From: Bradyrhizobium sp. 139
GTDB lineage: Bacteria > Pseudomonadota > Alphaproteobacteria > Rhizobiales > Xanthobacteraceae
Length of the DNA stretch: 64,000 bases
Direction: 5' to 3'
NCBI RefSeq assembly: GCF_023074175.1
Contig: NZ_JADPKS010000009.1
Span: 60,345-124,344, forward strand
The position numbers and the translations under genes are program-made. The notes under the pieces were generated by a model. That model searched no databases. It had not been told where the DNA came from and was given only the letters and a program-made list of their open reading frames with translations. Within the stretch, counting starts at the first letter, position 1, and every line of letters starts with the position of its first letter. Positions 47,882 through 57,982 of this stretch are shown here, piece by piece.

Positions 47882-48871
47882 CTAGGCTGCCTTCTCGCGC
47901 GCACGTGCCCGTCGCCTCGGGCGGTACATCGCGATCCTCTTCAGCAGCAGGAAATGCTCCGAGACGGAGGCGCATTCGACCATCTGCGCAGGCTGCGCGC
48001 TCACTTCTTCAGCCGGAACTTCAGCCGGAACCGGCGCCTCTTCGTCAATCGCTTCAGGAACGAGCGGCGGCGCACGGAGCGTTTCTGGAAACACACTGAA
48101 TGTGCCGGCTACCTCCTCGAGCGGCTTCTGCTTGTCGGCCCAGTGCAGGGCGGTGTAGTCGAAACCGTGCACGATGGTGGGTTTGACGACTTCGAAATAG
48201 GGCGAGATGTCGAAGTCGCGGGGCATGTAGAGCGAGGAATCGCGGATGTGCAGGATCTCGCGCCGCGCGGCGCGGCTGCCGGCCTTGGTGATCTTGGGCA
48301 GGATCGGATAGCGCACGGCGTCGAACGCCTGCGCGATCAACGCCGAGCAGATGATCTTGGTCGGATCGCCAGAGCCGATGGCGATCATGCGCCGTCGCCA
48401 GCGCTGCGGGATCGGCAGCGGAAACAGGAAGCGCATCAGGTCAATGATATTCTTGGTGTCGTAGCCGAAGCCGATGCGGTTGATCGCATAGCGGCAGACC
48501 GTGGTGCGGTCCTCATAGGACAGCCCGACCGGGCGGCAGAGGCGGGTGTGATACGGGAAATATTTCGACAACGGCGCGGAGGTGACGCCTTCGCCGATAT
48601 TGGCCTCGATCAGCACATGCGGCTCGCCGTCGGGCTCCACCGCGCCCTCGATCGGGCCGACGTAGAGCGCGCCATGCGACCAGGTCGACTGCGTCAGATA
48701 TTTGATGATGCCGGAGATGCGGTTATTGCCCTCGACCAGCAGCACGTCGCCGGGCTCGATGACGCCGCGCAGATGCTCGGGGTCGCTCGGCGTGAACGGC
48801 TCATAGCCCGGCACCTCCTTCGAGAGGTACGCGGCAATCAGCTTGCCGACTGAATCCAGGACCGTCCCCAT
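47882..48871 (-). CDS. YiiX-like permuted NlpC/P60 cysteine hydrolase
   Basis: 329 residues. 'IEPGDVLLVEGNNRISGIIKYLTQSTWSHGALYVG' (about 38-72) contains the catalytic His of permuted papain-like enzymes; 'IICSALIAQAFDAV' (about 173-186) carries the nucleophile Cys. No signal peptide, so cytoplasmic or membrane-peripheral. The C-terminal 90 residues are P/E/A-rich with a basic tail. Likely hydrolyses lipid, peptide or amide substrates; not defined. Stand-alone gene. Confidence 0.8.
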   Translation of the reverse strand: MGTVLDSVGKLIAAYLSKEVPGYEPFTPSDPEHLRGVIEPGDVLLVEGNNRISGIIKYLTQSTWSHGALYVGPIEGAVEPDGEPHVLIEANIGEGVTSAPLSKYFPYHTRLCRPVGLSYEDRTTVCRYAINRIGFGYDTKNIIDLMRFLFPLPIPQRWRRRMIAIGSGDPTKIICSALIAQAFDAVRYPILPKITKAGSRAARREILHIRDSSLYMPRDFDISPYFEVVKPTIVHGFDYTALHWADKQKPLEEVAGTFSVFPETLRAPPLVPEAIDEEAPVPAEVPAEEVSAQPAQMVECASVSEHFLLLKRIAMYRPRRRARAREKAA

Positions 48872-49064
48872 TTCAAACTCCCCCCACGGCCTTTTCCGGC
48901 CGTCTTTTTCCCTTCTCTATCATGGTTGGAACGTGTTGCAATTCGGTTCATCTCCCCTGTGACATCAAGCACGATTGATTCACTACGATGGTTGCTGCGC
49001 AACATCAGATACGGCAAGGTTCCCTAGGTGTTCCCATTCGCCGCAAGTCTCCGGAAACCATGAC

Positions 49065-50462
49065 ATGACAATCACGCGTCGCAGTTTCCTATCGGCGTCG
49101 GCGGCTCTTGCCGCCCTGCCGGTCCTGCGCGCAACCGCCGCGACCCTGCCGCGTGAGGCCGACATCGTCGTGATCGGCGCGGGGGTTGCCGGAATTGCCG
49201 CGGCGCGGCGCATCATGGCGGCCAACCGCAGGGTCGTGGTGGTGGAAGCCGCATCCCAGATCGGCGGGCGCTGCATCACGGACAGCACGACCTTCGACGC
49301 GCCGTTCGATCGCGGCGCGCGCTGGATGCACAATCCCGAGACCAATCCGATGATCCGCCTGGCGCGCAACGTCGGGCTCGACGTGGTGCAGGCGCCGGCC
49401 GGCCAGAAGATACGTATCGGCCGCCGCAACGCGCGCGCCGGCGAGACCGAAGAGTTTCTGGCGGCGCTGGTGCGCGCCAACCGCGCCATCGACGAGGCCG
49501 CGCGCGGCAAGCTCGATACCGCCTGCGGATCGGTGCTGCCGAAGAACCTCGGCGACTGGGCCGGCGCGGCCGAATTCGTGCTGGGCGCCAGCTTTGCCGG
49601 CAAGGACCTGAAGGAGCTGTCGGCGATCGACAAGGCGCGGGCTCAGGACCGCAACGCCGCGATCGCGTGCCGCCAAGGCCTGGGCACCCTGATCGCGAAG
49701 CTCGGCGAGCAGGCCCCGGTCGCGCTCGCGACGCCGGCGAGCCGCATCGGCTGGAGCAATCGCGACGTCAGCGTCGAAACGCCGTCCGGCAAGATCACCG
49801 CGCGCGCCGCCATCATCACGGTCTCGACCAATGTGCTCACCGCAGGCGCAATCAAGTTCGCGCCCGACATCCCGAAGCGCACCCTTGACGCGGCGTCAAA
49901 GCTCGGTCTCGGCAGCTACGATCACATCGTGCTGCAACTGCCCGGAAATCCGCTCGGGCTGTCGCGCGACGATATCCTCATCGAGCAGAGCAATTCGACG
50001 CGCACTGCGCTGCTGTTCGCCAACATCGGTGGCTCCTCGCTGTGCTCGATCGATGTTGGCGGCTCGTTCGGCCGCGATCTCTCCGAGCAGGGCGAGAAGG
50101 CGATGGTGGCCTTCGCGAGGGAATGGCTCACAAAGCTGTTCGGCAGCGAGGCGGCGGCCGCCGTGCAAAAGACCAGCGCGACGCGCTGGAACGCCTCGCC
50201 TTTCATCATGGGGGCGATGTCGGCGGCCTCGCCCGGCGGTCAGCTTTCGCGCAAAATCCTGGCCGAGCCGATCGGCACCATTTTCCTCGCCGGCGAAGCC
50301 ACGCACGAGACGCTCTGGGGCACCGTCGACGGCGCCTGGGAAAGCGGCGAGCGCGCCGCAGACGCAGCGCTGCGCAAGATCGGCGCGCTCAAGGACGAGC
50401 CTGCCGACGTGCCGACGCAGTCGACGAAGCGCCGCAAGACGACGCGGCCGCAGGGCAATTAA
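49065..50462 (+). CDS. Tat-exported FAD-dependent amine oxidase
   Basis: 465 residues from ATG 49065. Twin-arginine signal 'TRRSFLSASAALAALPVLRATAA' (4-26). Dinucleotide motif 'VVIGAGVAGIAAARR' followed by 'VVVVEAASQIGGRC' ; 'GARWMH' and C-terminal 'IFLAGEATHETLWGTVDGAWESGERAA' are flavin amine oxidase marks. Folded with FAD before export; substrate unknown (polyamine or amine). Basic C-terminal tail. Not in an operon. Confidence 0.88.
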   Translation: MTITRRSFLSASAALAALPVLRATAATLPREADIVVIGAGVAGIAAARRIMAANRRVVVVEAASQIGGRCITDSTTFDAPFDRGARWMHNPETNPMIRLARNVGLDVVQAPAGQKIRIGRRNARAGETEEFLAALVRANRAIDEAARGKLDTACGSVLPKNLGDWAGAAEFVLGASFAGKDLKELSAIDKARAQDRNAAIACRQGLGTLIAKLGEQAPVALATPASRIGWSNRDVSVETPSGKITARAAIITVSTNVLTAGAIKFAPDIPKRTLDAASKLGLGSYDHIVLQLPGNPLGLSRDDILIEQSNSTRTALLFANIGGSSLCSIDVGGSFGRDLSEQGEKAMVAFAREWLTKLFGSEAAAAVQKTSATRWNASPFIMGAMSAASPGGQLSRKILAEPIGTIFLAGEATHETLWGTVDGAWESGERAADAALRKIGALKDEPADVPTQSTKRRKTTRPQGN

Positions 50463-50480
50463 GCCGCAACACATTCAGCT

Positions 50481-50527
50481 GTCGTCCCGGATCGGCGCTT
50501 CGCTTCGCTGCGCTTGTCCGGGACGAC
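50481..50527. repeat. hairpin repeat (GTCGTCCCGG family)
   Basis: GTCGTCCCGG (50481-50490) pairs with CCGGGACGAC (50518-50527) around a GC-rich centre. Between convergent genes; may function as a terminator. Confidence 0.75.
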
Positions 50528-50536
50528 GAGCACCGC

Positions 50537-51307
50537 TCAACGCAAAATCCCGTCTAACACCGGCAGTCCCGCGATCACCGCCATCGCAATCAGCCCGTAG
50601 CAAATGCTGCGAAACACCTTTTCACTGGCGCGGCCGAACAGCGAGGCGCCAAAGGCTACGCCGACCGCATAGACCGGGCCGACGATCAGCGACAGCACCA
50701 GCGATTCGCGCGAGATCAGTCCTGTCGTCGCGTAGCTGACCATCGAGAAGAAATCCGAGGCGCCGAAGAACAGCACGATGTTGGCGCGCGCGACGATCGG
50801 GGCGATGGGACGGCCGAGCCAGTAGCCGACGATCGGCGGACCGCCGGTCTGCGCCAGTCCACTACAGAAGCCCGACAGGCCACCGATCCCGACCGAGAGC
50901 CAGGTGTGGTCCTTGCCGCGATAGCGCCAGCCCGAGAGCAGCAGAAGCAAGAGCGCAGCGACGAAGCAGGAGATGATCCAGCGCGTGGTGACGGGCTCGA
51001 GCACGCTGAGGACATAAGTGCCGATGGGCACGCCGATCAGCGCGCCCAGTACGATGACCGCAGTGGCCTTGCGGTCGGCCTTCCGCCATGCGTCCGGAAG
51101 CAGCGGTGCGGCCGCAATGAAATCGATGACGAGCAGGAGTGCTGCGACCAGCCGCGGCGCCGCCACGCTGCTGGCAAGCGGCATGAAGATCAGTGCCGAG
51201 CCGAACCCGGAGAAGCCGCGTGCGGTGCCGGAAACGAAAGCGATGGCACAGAGCGCCATCGCGATGGTGAGGCTGACGTCCTTGGGAAGAAAGTCCGTGA
51301 GGCTCAT
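50537..51307 (-). CDS. TauE/SafE family permease
   Basis: 256 residues with seven or eight hydrophobic segments. '[20 protein letters not shown]' (26-45) and '[24 protein letters not shown]' (about 142-165) are the two half-repeats of the family. Proposed export of sulfite or sulfonate-type anions. Its start overlaps the pheT stop by 4 bp, so it is cotranslated with a tRNA synthetase subunit, an odd partner. Confidence 0.88.
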   Translation of the reverse strand: MSLTDFLPKDVSLTIAMALCAIAFVSGTARGFSGFGSALIFMPLASSVAAPRLVAALLLVIDFIAAAPLLPDAWRKADRKATAVIVLGALIGVPIGTYVLSVLEPVTTRWIISCFVAALLLLLLSGWRYRGKDHTWLSVGIGGLSGFCSGLAQTGGPPIVGYWLGRPIAPIVARANIVLFFGASDFFSMVSYATTGLISRESLVLSLIVGPVYAVGVAFGASLFGRASEKVFRSICYGLIAMAVIAGLPVLDGILR

Positions 51308-53712
51308 CCCCGCAAAGTACCGCCGGTTTTCTTGGTGACCTCGGCCACGATCTTCCCGGCGACGGCCTCGATCTCCTGATCGGTCAGCGTCTTCTCGCGC
51401 GGTTGGATCGTCACGGCAATCGCGATCGACTTCTTGCCGTCATCGATGCCCTTGCCCTCGTAGACGTCGAAGACGTTGACGCCGGTGATCAGCTTCTTGT
51501 CGACACCTTGCGCGGCGCGGACGATGTCGCCGGCCTTGACGGTGCGATCGACGATGAAGGCGAAGTCGCGCGACACCGGCTGGAATGCCGACAGCTCGAT
51601 CACCGGCTTGGCGCGAGTCGGTTTCTTCTTCGCTTCGGGGACGCGGTCGAGGATCACCTCGAACACCATCAGCGGGCCGTCGGCGCCGAGCGCCTCGAGC
51701 GCGCGCGGATGCATCTCGCCGAAAGTGCCGAGCACGTTCTGCGGCCCGATCTGGATCGTGCCGGAACGCCCGGGGTGCAGCCAGGACGGTCCGCCCGCGA
51801 CGATCTGAAGGGCTTGCATCGGCGCACCGGCCGCAGCCAGCACTGCCAGTGCGTCGGTCTTGGCGTCGAAAACATCAGCCTGCGCCGAACCAGACCAGTG
51901 CCGTCCCAGACCTACCGACGACGCAAAGCCGCGGCGCACGCCGCTTGCGGCCATGAACTGATCCTCCGGGCGGTCTCCCTTGAACACCTGACCGACTTCG
52001 AACAGCGCGACATCGCCAAAGCCGCGATCGGCATTGGCCTGCGCCGCCGCGACCAGGCCCGCGAGCAGGGTCGGGCGCATGTCGGAGAGATCCGCCGCGA
52101 TCGGGTTGGCGACTTCAAGTTCGCGCTGGCCGCCGCCGAACAGTTTTGCCGCAGACTTCGTGATGAAGGACCAGGTCACGGCTTCGATGATGCCGCGGCT
52201 CGCCAGCGCGCGCCTGGCGCGGCGGGTGCGGAGCTGGAGCGGGGTCAGCACGGATTTGCGCGCATCCTCGCCGCGTTCGAACGGCGTCATCGGCACCTTG
52301 TCGACGCCGTAGATGCGGACGACTTCCTCGACGATGTCGGCCTTGCCGTGAACGTCGGTGCGCCACGACGGCACCGCGACCTTCACCACCGGCCCCGGCC
52401 CCGCCATCATGAAGCCGAGATGGGTCAGGATGCGCTTCATCTCCGGCTGCGGCACCTCGATGCCCGAGAGTCGTTTCACCTCGGTGACCGGAAAATCGAT
52501 CACGCGGTCGTCGCCAAAGGCCTTGCCGACCACGATGGTCTCGGACGGCGTTCCGCCGCACATCTCCATCACCAGCTTGGTCGCAAGTTCCAGCCCCGGC
52601 ACCATGAAGGCCGGATCGACGCCGCGCTCGAAGCGGTAGCGCGCATCGGAATTGATGCCGAGCTTGCGGCCGGTCTGGGCGATGTTGATCTCGTTCCACA
52701 GCGCCGATTCGATCAGCACGTCGGCGGTATCATCGTCGCAGCCGGAGGCCTCGCCGCCCATGATGCCGGCGAGCGATTCGACGCCGTGCTCGTCCGCGAT
52801 CACGCAGACGTTGGCGTCGAGATTGTAGGTGCGGCCGTCGAGCGCGAGCAGCGTCTCGCCGTCACGGGCACGGCGCACGACGAGATTGCCTTTCACTTTC
52901 TTCGCGTCGAACACGTGCAGCGGACGCGCGCGGTCGTAGGTCATGAAGTTGGTGATGTCGACCAGCGCGTTGATTGGACGCAAGCCGATCGCGCTCAGCC
53001 GCTTCTGCAGCCATTCCGGCGACGGCCCGTTCTTCACCCCGCGCACGAGGCGCAGCGCGAAGCCCGGACACGGTGCGGCGTCTTCGACCGTGACCTTCAC
53101 GGGACAGGGGAATTCGCCCCTGATCGGCTTGATGGTCGGGTCCTTGAACTTGCCCATGTCGGCGGCGGCAAGGTCGCGCGCGATGCCGTGCACGCCGGTG
53201 CAGTCCTGCCGGTTCGGCGTCAGATTGATCTCGATCACGGGATCGCCGAGGCCGGCCCATGCCGCGTAAGCAGCGCCGATCGGCGCATCCGCCGGCAATT
53301 CCATGATGCCGTCATGGTCGTTGGAGATCTGGAGTTCGGCCGCCGAGCACAGCATGCCGCGGCTTTCGACGCCGCGGATGGTGCCGACACCGAGCGTGAT
53401 GTCCTTGCCGGGAATGTAGGTCCCCGGCGGCGAGAATACGCTGACCAGTCCTGCACGCGCATTCGGTGCGCCGCACACCACCTGCACGGGTGCACCGCCA
53501 TCGCCGGTGTCGACCATACAGACGCGCAAGCGATCCGCATTCGGATGCTGCTCGGCCGAGATCACCTTCGCAATGGTGAAGGGTTTTAGCGCCTTCGCCT
53601 TGTCCTCGATGTTCTCGACCTCAAGCCCGATCATGGTGAGCTTGTCGGCGAGCTTTTCCAAGGGCTCGTCGGTGTCGATATGATCCTTCAGCCAGGAGAG
53701 GGTGAATTTCAT
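51304..53712 (-). CDS. pheT: phenylalanyl-tRNA synthetase, beta subunit
   Basis: 802 residues, usual size. N-terminal tRNA-binding domain ('[24 protein letters not shown]', 47-70), B3/B4 editing domain ('[51 protein letters not shown]'), B5, then the catalytic-like core and the C-terminal anticodon-binding domain ('[25 protein letters not shown]'). Partner of pheS. The ATG overlaps the stop of the DUF559 gene (ATGA) and the end overlaps the TauE gene. Confidence 0.97.
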   Translation of the reverse strand: MKFTLSWLKDHIDTDEPLEKLADKLTMIGLEVENIEDKAKALKPFTIAKVISAEQHPNADRLRVCMVDTGDGGAPVQVVCGAPNARAGLVSVFSPPGTYIPGKDITLGVGTIRGVESRGMLCSAAELQISNDHDGIMELPADAPIGAAYAAWAGLGDPVIEINLTPNRQDCTGVHGIARDLAAADMGKFKDPTIKPIRGEFPCPVKVTVEDAAPCPGFALRLVRGVKNGPSPEWLQKRLSAIGLRPINALVDITNFMTYDRARPLHVFDAKKVKGNLVVRRARDGETLLALDGRTYNLDANVCVIADEHGVESLAGIMGGEASGCDDDTADVLIESALWNEINIAQTGRKLGINSDARYRFERGVDPAFMVPGLELATKLVMEMCGGTPSETIVVGKAFGDDRVIDFPVTEVKRLSGIEVPQPEMKRILTHLGFMMAGPGPVVKVAVPSWRTDVHGKADIVEEVVRIYGVDKVPMTPFERGEDARKSVLTPLQLRTRRARRALASRGIIEAVTWSFITKSAAKLFGGGQRELEVANPIAADLSDMRPTLLAGLVAAAQANADRGFGDVALFEVGQVFKGDRPEDQFMAASGVRRGFASSVGLGRHWSGSAQADVFDAKTDALAVLAAAGAPMQALQIVAGGPSWLHPGRSGTIQIGPQNVLGTFGEMHPRALEALGADGPLMVFEVILDRVPEAKKKPTRAKPVIELSAFQPVSRDFAFIVDRTVKAGDIVRAAQGVDKKLITGVNVFDVYEGKGIDDGKKSIAIAVTIQPREKTLTDQEIEAVAGKIVAEVTKKTGGTLRG

Positions 53713-54167
53713 GGCTGTTTTTTCTCCACGGAGACGGTCTGCTCCCTCTCCCGCTTGCGGGGGAGGGCTGGGGTGGGGGCTCTCTCCGCAACGGCGGTGG
53801 CAATTGTTTCGAGAACGCCAGCACGATTGGTCATGACGTCGAGGTTGCTGAAACGGAGCACCTTGAAGCCTCTTGCTTCGATCACGGCGGACCGCCGTGC
53901 GCCGGCGTGCTCACCTTGCTCCGAGAAGTGCTGGCCGCCATCGAGCTCGATGACGAGCTTGGCCGTATGGCAGATGAAGTCGGCGACGTAGTGCTCGATC
54001 GGCACTTGGCGACGAAAGCTTGCGCCATTCAGCTGGTTGCCGCGTAGCTCCGACCAGAGGATACGCTCGGCATCGGTCGAATTGCGCCTGAGCGCTCGCG
54101 CATTGGCGCGTAAGCGGACCGGTACTTTCCAGTCCGGATGCTTGGGATCGACCATCGGCAGCCCCAT
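53709..54167 (-). CDS. DUF559 (Vsr-like) endonuclease domain protein between pheS and pheT
   Basis: 152 residues from ATG 54167 (M5 at 54155 also possible). DUF559 core: '[24 protein letters not shown]', '[31 protein letters not shown]' with Asp, Glu and Asp positions of a Vsr/PD-(D/E)XK-type site, '[15 protein letters not shown]'. Family function unknown. The last about 25 residues ('[14 protein letters not shown]...') are encoded by a palindromic repeat (53741-53780). Its stop overlaps pheT's ATG, so it sits translationally coupled inside a tRNA-synthetase operon. Confidence 0.88.
   Translation of the reverse strand: MGLPMVDPKHPDWKVPVRLRANARALRRNSTDAERILWSELRGNQLNGASFRRQVPIEHYVADFICHTAKLVIELDGGQHFSEQGEHAGARRSAVIEARGFKVLRFSNLDVMTNRAGVLETIATAVAERAPTPALPRKREREQTVSVEKKQP
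53741..53780. repeat. palindromic repeat (CTCTCCCGC family) inside the DUF559 gene end
   Basis: CTCCCTCTCCCGCTTGCGGG followed by GGAGGGCTGGGGTGGGGGC; on the minus strand it is read through as the C-terminus of the DUF559 protein. Confidence 0.85.
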
Positions 54168-54174
54168 CGTGGAG

Positions 54175-54215
54175 ACACCCTCACCCCAACCCTCCCCCGC
54201 AAGCGGGGGAGGGAG
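54175..54215. repeat. palindromic repeat (CTCCCCCGC family) before the DUF559 start
   Basis: CACCCTCACCCCAACCCTCC followed by CCCGCAAGCGGGGGAGGGAG; same family as 53741-53780 but with opposite sense relative to the gene, so the DUF559 gene is bracketed by two copies. Confidence 0.85.
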
Positions 54216-54280
54216 TCTGACCTGTCGAGCGGACCGAGCATACGTGTCCATGTGATAGACGCCGCGCTCACGCTCTATCC

Positions 54281-54330
54281 GTTCCCTCCCCCGCTTGCTG
54301 GGGAGGGGCAGGGAGAGGGTTCTCTCCGCG
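54281..54330. repeat. palindromic repeat (CTCCCCCGC family), third copy near pheS
   Basis: GTTCCCTCCCCCGCTTGCTG with GGGAGGGGCAGGGAGAGGG after it. Lies in the 209-bp gap between pheS and the DUF559 gene, which has no gene of its own. Confidence 0.8.
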
Positions 54331-54376
54331 GAGGGAACGGAGAAAGTCTTCGCTAGCTCACGTCCGAGCTGCGCCA

Positions 54377-55459
54377 TCACGAGCTCAGTCCTCCCGCAAG
54401 CGTCGGCACTTCGAGCGGCTTGAAGCCGTAATGCGACAGCCAGCGGACGTCGCTGTCGAACAGCTGGCGCAGATCGGCGATGCCGTATTTCAGCATCGCG
54501 ATGCGGTCGATGCCCATACCCCAGGCAAAGCCCTGGTATTCGTCGGGATCGATGCCGCAGGCGCGCAGCACGTTTGGATGCACCATGCCGCAGCCCAGGA
54601 TCTCCAGCCAGTCCTCGCCCTCGCCGAAGCGGATCTCCCCCTTGTCGCGGCGACACTGGATGTCGACTTCCAGCGACGGCTCGGTGAACGGGAAGAACGA
54701 CGGACGAAAGCGCATGTTGATGTGGTCGACCTCGAAGAACGCCTTGCAGAACTCGTGCAGGATCCATTTGAGGTGGCCGAGATGCGAGTGCTTGTCGATG
54801 ACGAGGCCTTCGACCTGGTGGAATTGCGGCGTGTGGGTCGCGTCCGAATCGATACGGTAGGTGCGGCCCGGGCAGATCACGCGGATCGGCGGCTTCTGGC
54901 TCAGCATGGTGCGCACCTGCACCGGCGAGGTGTGGGTCCGCAGCAGCATGCGCGAGCCGTCCTCCTTCGGATGGAAGAAGAAAGTGTCGTGCATCTCGCG
55001 CGCGGGATGGCCTTCCGGGAAGTTCAGCTTGGTGAAATTGTAGTCGTCGGTCTCGATGTCAGGGCCTTCGGCGACCGAGAATCCCATGTCGGCGAAGATC
55101 GTCGTCAGCTCGTCCCAGACCTGGCTCAGCGGATGGATGCGGCCGGCTTCAGTGGGCGCATCGCGCAGCGGCAGGGTAACGTCGATGGTCTCGGACGCGA
55201 GCCGCGCATCGAGCGCCGCCGATTTCAAAACGTCGCGCCGCGCGCCGAGGGCCTCGGTGACCTTGTCCTTGGCCTGGTTGATTGCGGCGCCTTGCGTCTT
55301 GCGCTCGTCCGGCGACATCTTGCCGAGTGTTGCGAGAAGTGCCGAGATCGAACCCTTTTTGCCGAGCGCTGCGACGCGCACCGCTTCGAGGGCGGCCTCA
55401 TCGCCGGCGGCGGCGATCTGGTCGAGGATGGATGCTTCGAGCGTTGCGAGGTCGGACAC
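54377..55459 (-). CDS. pheS: phenylalanyl-tRNA synthetase, alpha subunit
   Basis: Attaches phenylalanine to tRNA(Phe) with PheT. 360 residues from GTG 55459 ('[24 protein letters not shown]'), with GCAGGG upstream; an ORF extension before it has no similarity. N-terminal coiled coil (to about 90), class II core: '[35 protein letters not shown]', motif 2 '[14 protein letters not shown]' and motif 3 '[18 protein letters not shown]'. pheT follows only after the DUF559 gene. rplT and rpmI are upstream on the same strand with an opposite-strand gene between. Confidence 0.96.
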   Translation of the reverse strand: MSDLATLEASILDQIAAAGDEAALEAVRVAALGKKGSISALLATLGKMSPDERKTQGAAINQAKDKVTEALGARRDVLKSAALDARLASETIDVTLPLRDAPTEAGRIHPLSQVWDELTTIFADMGFSVAEGPDIETDDYNFTKLNFPEGHPAREMHDTFFFHPKEDGSRMLLRTHTSPVQVRTMLSQKPPIRVICPGRTYRIDSDATHTPQFHQVEGLVIDKHSHLGHLKWILHEFCKAFFEVDHINMRFRPSFFPFTEPSLEVDIQCRRDKGEIRFGEGEDWLEILGCGMVHPNVLRACGIDPDEYQGFAWGMGIDRIAMLKYGIADLRQLFDSDVRWLSHYGFKPLEVPTLAGGLSS

Positions 55460-55610
55460 GGTCAAATCCCTGCTGCCAAATTCGGCTGGGTTGTCGCCGC
55501 CAGAAGGCCGTAACGTCAAGCGAAAAGCCGGTCATCTCGGGCCTGGGAACGGCTGGGTTGAACCTCGCGCGGGAGCCCCGCACCAAGGGGAATACGAGGA
55601 GACTTTGGCG

Positions 55611-56024
55611 ATGCTCTCGAGATCCTGTCTGGCCATTCTGGCCGCCATTCTGTCGGTCGCCGCCACCCCGGCGCGCGCCATGGTCTGCATGGAGAAATCC
55701 ATGACGCTGAACGAGGTCGTCGACACCATCAACGCCCAGAAGGGCTGCGAAAGCGCGATGAAGGTGTTTCAGGATTGCCAATTGACCGCGAGCGGGGACG
55801 TCAGTCTCGGCGCCGCCGTCGAAAAGAAATGCGCGGCGGACTTCATGCCCGGCCTCAACACTGTGCAGAAACAGACCTACCAGCGCGAGATGCGTGTCTG
55901 CGACCGAAAGTACCGGAATAAATCCGGCACCATGTATCTGTCGTTCGCGGCATTCTGCCGGGCGGAGGTCGCCCAGCGTTACTCGCAGCGGGCACTCAAG
56001 GCTGCGGGCCCGAAGGCCCGCTAG
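55611..56024 (+). CDS. small exported Cys-rich protein, unknown function
   Basis: 137 residues from ATG 55611, behind GAGGAGA. Signal peptide 'MLSRSCLAILAAILSVAATPARA' with ALA-type cleavage at about residue 23. The mature part has six Cys spread over about 100 residues ('VCMEK', 'KGCES', 'QDCQL', 'KKCAADF', 'VCDRK', 'FCRAE'), suggesting disulfides in the periplasm. No family recognised. On the opposite strand to pheS and rplT, between them. Confidence 0.7.
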   Translation: MLSRSCLAILAAILSVAATPARAMVCMEKSMTLNEVVDTINAQKGCESAMKVFQDCQLTASGDVSLGAAVEKKCAADFMPGLNTVQKQTYQREMRVCDRKYRNKSGTMYLSFAAFCRAEVAQRYSQRALKAAGPKAR

Positions 56025-56032
56025 CGCAGGCT

Positions 56033-56392
56033 TCAGGCAGCCAGAGCAGCTTTGGCCTTCTCGGCGATCGCCTGAAAGGACGCAGGCTCGTGGATCGCGA
56101 GATCCGACAGCACCTTGCGGTCCACGGTGATGCCCGACTTGGCAAGACCGTCGATAAATCGGCTGTAGGTCAGGCCGAACGGACGCACAGCGGCGTTGAG
56201 GCGCTGGATCCAGAGCGCGCGGAAAGTCCGCTTCTTGCGCTTGCGATCACGGAAGGCGTACTGCTGGGCCTTCTCCACGGCCGGCTTGGCGGCGCGGATG
56301 GTGTTCTTGCGGCGGCCGTAGAAACCCTTGGCGGCCTTGTAGACTTTCTTGTGCTTGGCGTGGGCGGTCACACCGCGTTTGACGCGAGACAT
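56033..56392 (-). CDS. rplT: ribosomal protein L20 (bL20)
   Basis: 119 residues, '[33 protein letters not shown]' start, basic throughout, usual length. Binds 23S rRNA early in 50S assembly. 79 bp after rpmI on the same strand; in many bacteria L20 controls infC-rpmI-rplT translation, but no leader structure was recognised here. Confidence 0.98.
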   Translation of the reverse strand: MSRVKRGVTAHAKHKKVYKAAKGFYGRRKNTIRAAKPAVEKAQQYAFRDRKRKKRTFRALWIQRLNAAVRPFGLTYSRFIDGLAKSGITVDRKVLSDLAIHEPASFQAIAEKAKAALAA

Positions 56393-56471
56393 GACAAGAT
56401 CCTTCAGAGATGACTTGGTTTTCGGATTGCCGCGTAAAACGCGGCTCGGTTGGCAGTGATCGTGGACGCGA

Positions 56472-56672
56472 TCAGGCGTTCGGCAAGAAGTACTTCTTGA
56501 CGTTGTCGCCGTCGGTCTTGAACAGCACGCGGGTGCCGCGGAGCTGACGGATCTGCTTCTTCGTCCGCTTGATCATGCCGTGACGCTTGCCGCGCTGGGC
56601 GTGCATCACTTTGCCGGTGGCAGTCACCTTGAAGCGCTTTTTAGCGCCCGATTTGGTCTTCAGCTTGGGCAT
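56472..56672 (-). CDS. rpmI: ribosomal protein L35 (bL35)
   Basis: 66 residues, '[22 protein letters not shown]' start and '[19 protein letters not shown]' centre. Large-subunit protein. Separated from infC by an exported protein gene on the other strand, so it probably has its own promoter in 56673-56944. Confidence 0.98.
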   Translation of the reverse strand: MPKLKTKSGAKKRFKVTATGKVMHAQRGKRHGMIKRTKKQIRQLRGTRVLFKTDGDNVKKYFLPNA

Positions 56673-56944
56673 TTTGCTCTCCTATGGCCACAACAGAATG
56701 CCGCCCGTGAAGGCGGCTGGCCGTCTAAATGCTCGTTAGAGCGTTGATTGTGCTCAAGTTTTTGCGAACTAGCGCGAAACCCGCACGGACACCGCCACGG
56801 CAGCCCTTAAATCAGCCGGGCGATGAAGGCTGGGCTTATGGCAGAGCGGGAGCGAAATGGCAACGGTGAACCGACGGAACCACCGCCGACCATCGGATGT
56901 TGCCACCTTCATATCGACGCCGTCTCGCCCGCAGCAGGACCAAA

Positions 56945-57349
56945 ATGGCCCATTCCTCGCAATTGCTTTCGCCTTTGTCCGTTTTCGCTCGTCCGCGCCA
57001 TCTGGCACTGTTGGCCGTGCTCGCCGCGGCCGCGCTACCGTCGGCCGCCGACGCCCGCATCGGCGGCTATGACGGCGTCTGGAATGTCACCTTCGCCACC
57101 ACTCGCGGCAATTGCAGTTCGGGCCACAGCTTTCCCTTCACCGTGACCGGCAATCGGGTGTCGTCCGCTGGCGGCGGCCGTGTCTCCGGCAGGGTCAGTC
57201 GCCGCGGCGCCGTTGCGGTCCAGGTCTCGGTCGGCGCGTCCCACGCCAGCGGCGGCGGCCGGCTTGTCGGCATGGCCGGTGCCGGCCGGTGGAACGGCAT
57301 CATCTCCGGCGACCGCTGTCGCGGCACCTGGCAGGCGACGCGGACGTAA
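56945..57349 (+). CDS. exported protein, Gly/Ser/Arg-rich, unknown function
   Basis: 134 residues from ATG 56945. Signal 'HLALLAVLAAAALPSAADA' (about 18-37). Mature part: 'GGYDGVWNVTFATTRGNCSSGHSFPFTVTGNRVSSAGGGRVSGRVSRRGAVAVQVSVG' and 'ASGGGRLVGMAGAGRWNGIISGDRCRGTWQAT'; two Cys. A beta-rich, lipocalin- or heme-handling-like fold is conceivable but not shown. Family known to me only as hypothetical exported proteins of this genus. On the opposite strand, between infC and rpmI. Confidence 0.72.
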   Translation: MAHSSQLLSPLSVFARPRHLALLAVLAAAALPSAADARIGGYDGVWNVTFATTRGNCSSGHSFPFTVTGNRVSSAGGGRVSGRVSRRGAVAVQVSVGASHASGGGRLVGMAGAGRWNGIISGDRCRGTWQATRT

Positions 57350-57382
57350 GGGGCCGATCAATCACCGCCGTGAGGTGAACAA

Positions 57383-57416
57383 CAAAACGGCCCGCCGAAA
57401 ATCCGGACGGGCCGTT
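57383..57416 (-). terminator. intrinsic terminator downstream of infC
   Basis: AACGGCCCG (57386-57394) pairs with CGGGCCGTT (57408-57416) and on the minus strand the stem is followed by TTTGTT. It lies 27 bp beyond the infC stop and faces the convergent exported-protein gene. Confidence 0.75.
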
Positions 57417-57442
57417 GAATTCTCAGTCCTGAAGAGCCGGCG

Positions 57443-57982
57443 TCAGCGCGGCGCCAGCACCATGACGACCTGACGACCTTCGAACCTGGCGTCCTGCTCG
57501 ACCTTCGCGAGCTCGGCGACGTCGGTCTTGATCTTGTCGAGCAACTTGGTGCCGATCTCCTGGTGCGCCATTTCGCGCCCGCGATAGCGCAGCGTGATCT
57601 TGACCTTGTCGCCCTCTTCGAAGAATCGCTGCATCGCGCGCATCTTCACCTCGTAATCATGGTCGTCGATCATCGGGCGGAGCTTGATCTCCTTGATCTC
57701 GACGATCTTCTGCCGCTTGCGGGCTTCGGCGGCTTTTTTCTGGGCGGAATACTTGTACTTCCCGTAGTCCATGATCTTGCAGACGGGAGGGCTGACATTC
57801 GGCGAAATCTCGACCAGATCCATACCAGCTTCCTGGGCCATACGGATGGCCATGACCGTCTCGACCGTGCCCTTGTTGTCACCGGTCTGATCGATCAGCT
57901 GGATTTGCGCATTGCGAATATCATCATTGATGCGCGGCCCGTCTTTGCTGGCGACGGGCGGGGCTTTATTGGGACGGCGAAT
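57443..57982 (-). CDS. infC: translation initiation factor IF-3
   Basis: 179 residues from ATT at 57982. I chose this rare codon because GGAG (57994-57991) stands 8 bases before it and the protein then starts '[24 protein letters not shown]', as expected; a longer frame gives 22 unrelated residues. Central '[32 protein letters not shown]' and C-terminal '[29 protein letters not shown]' domains are complete. AUU starts let IF-3 limit its own translation. A terminator follows the gene. Confidence 0.95.
   Translation of the reverse strand: MRRPNKAPPVASKDGPRINDDIRNAQIQLIDQTGDNKGTVETVMAIRMAQEAGMDLVEISPNVSPPVCKIMDYGKYKYSAQKKAAEARKRQKIVEIKEIKLRPMIDDHDYEVKMRAMQRFFEEGDKVKITLRYRGREMAHQEIGTKLLDKIKTDVAELAKVEQDARFEGRQVVMVLAPR

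Noticed and set aside
48887..48910. Hairpin ACGGCC/GGCCGT followed by CTTTTT, terminator-like on the plus strand
   Set aside because: It lies upstream of the minus-strand YiiX-type gene where no plus-strand transcript is expected to end; kept only as a note.
51403..53589. 728-codon open frame antisense to pheT
   Set aside because: Same composition artefact; pheT is intact on the minus strand.
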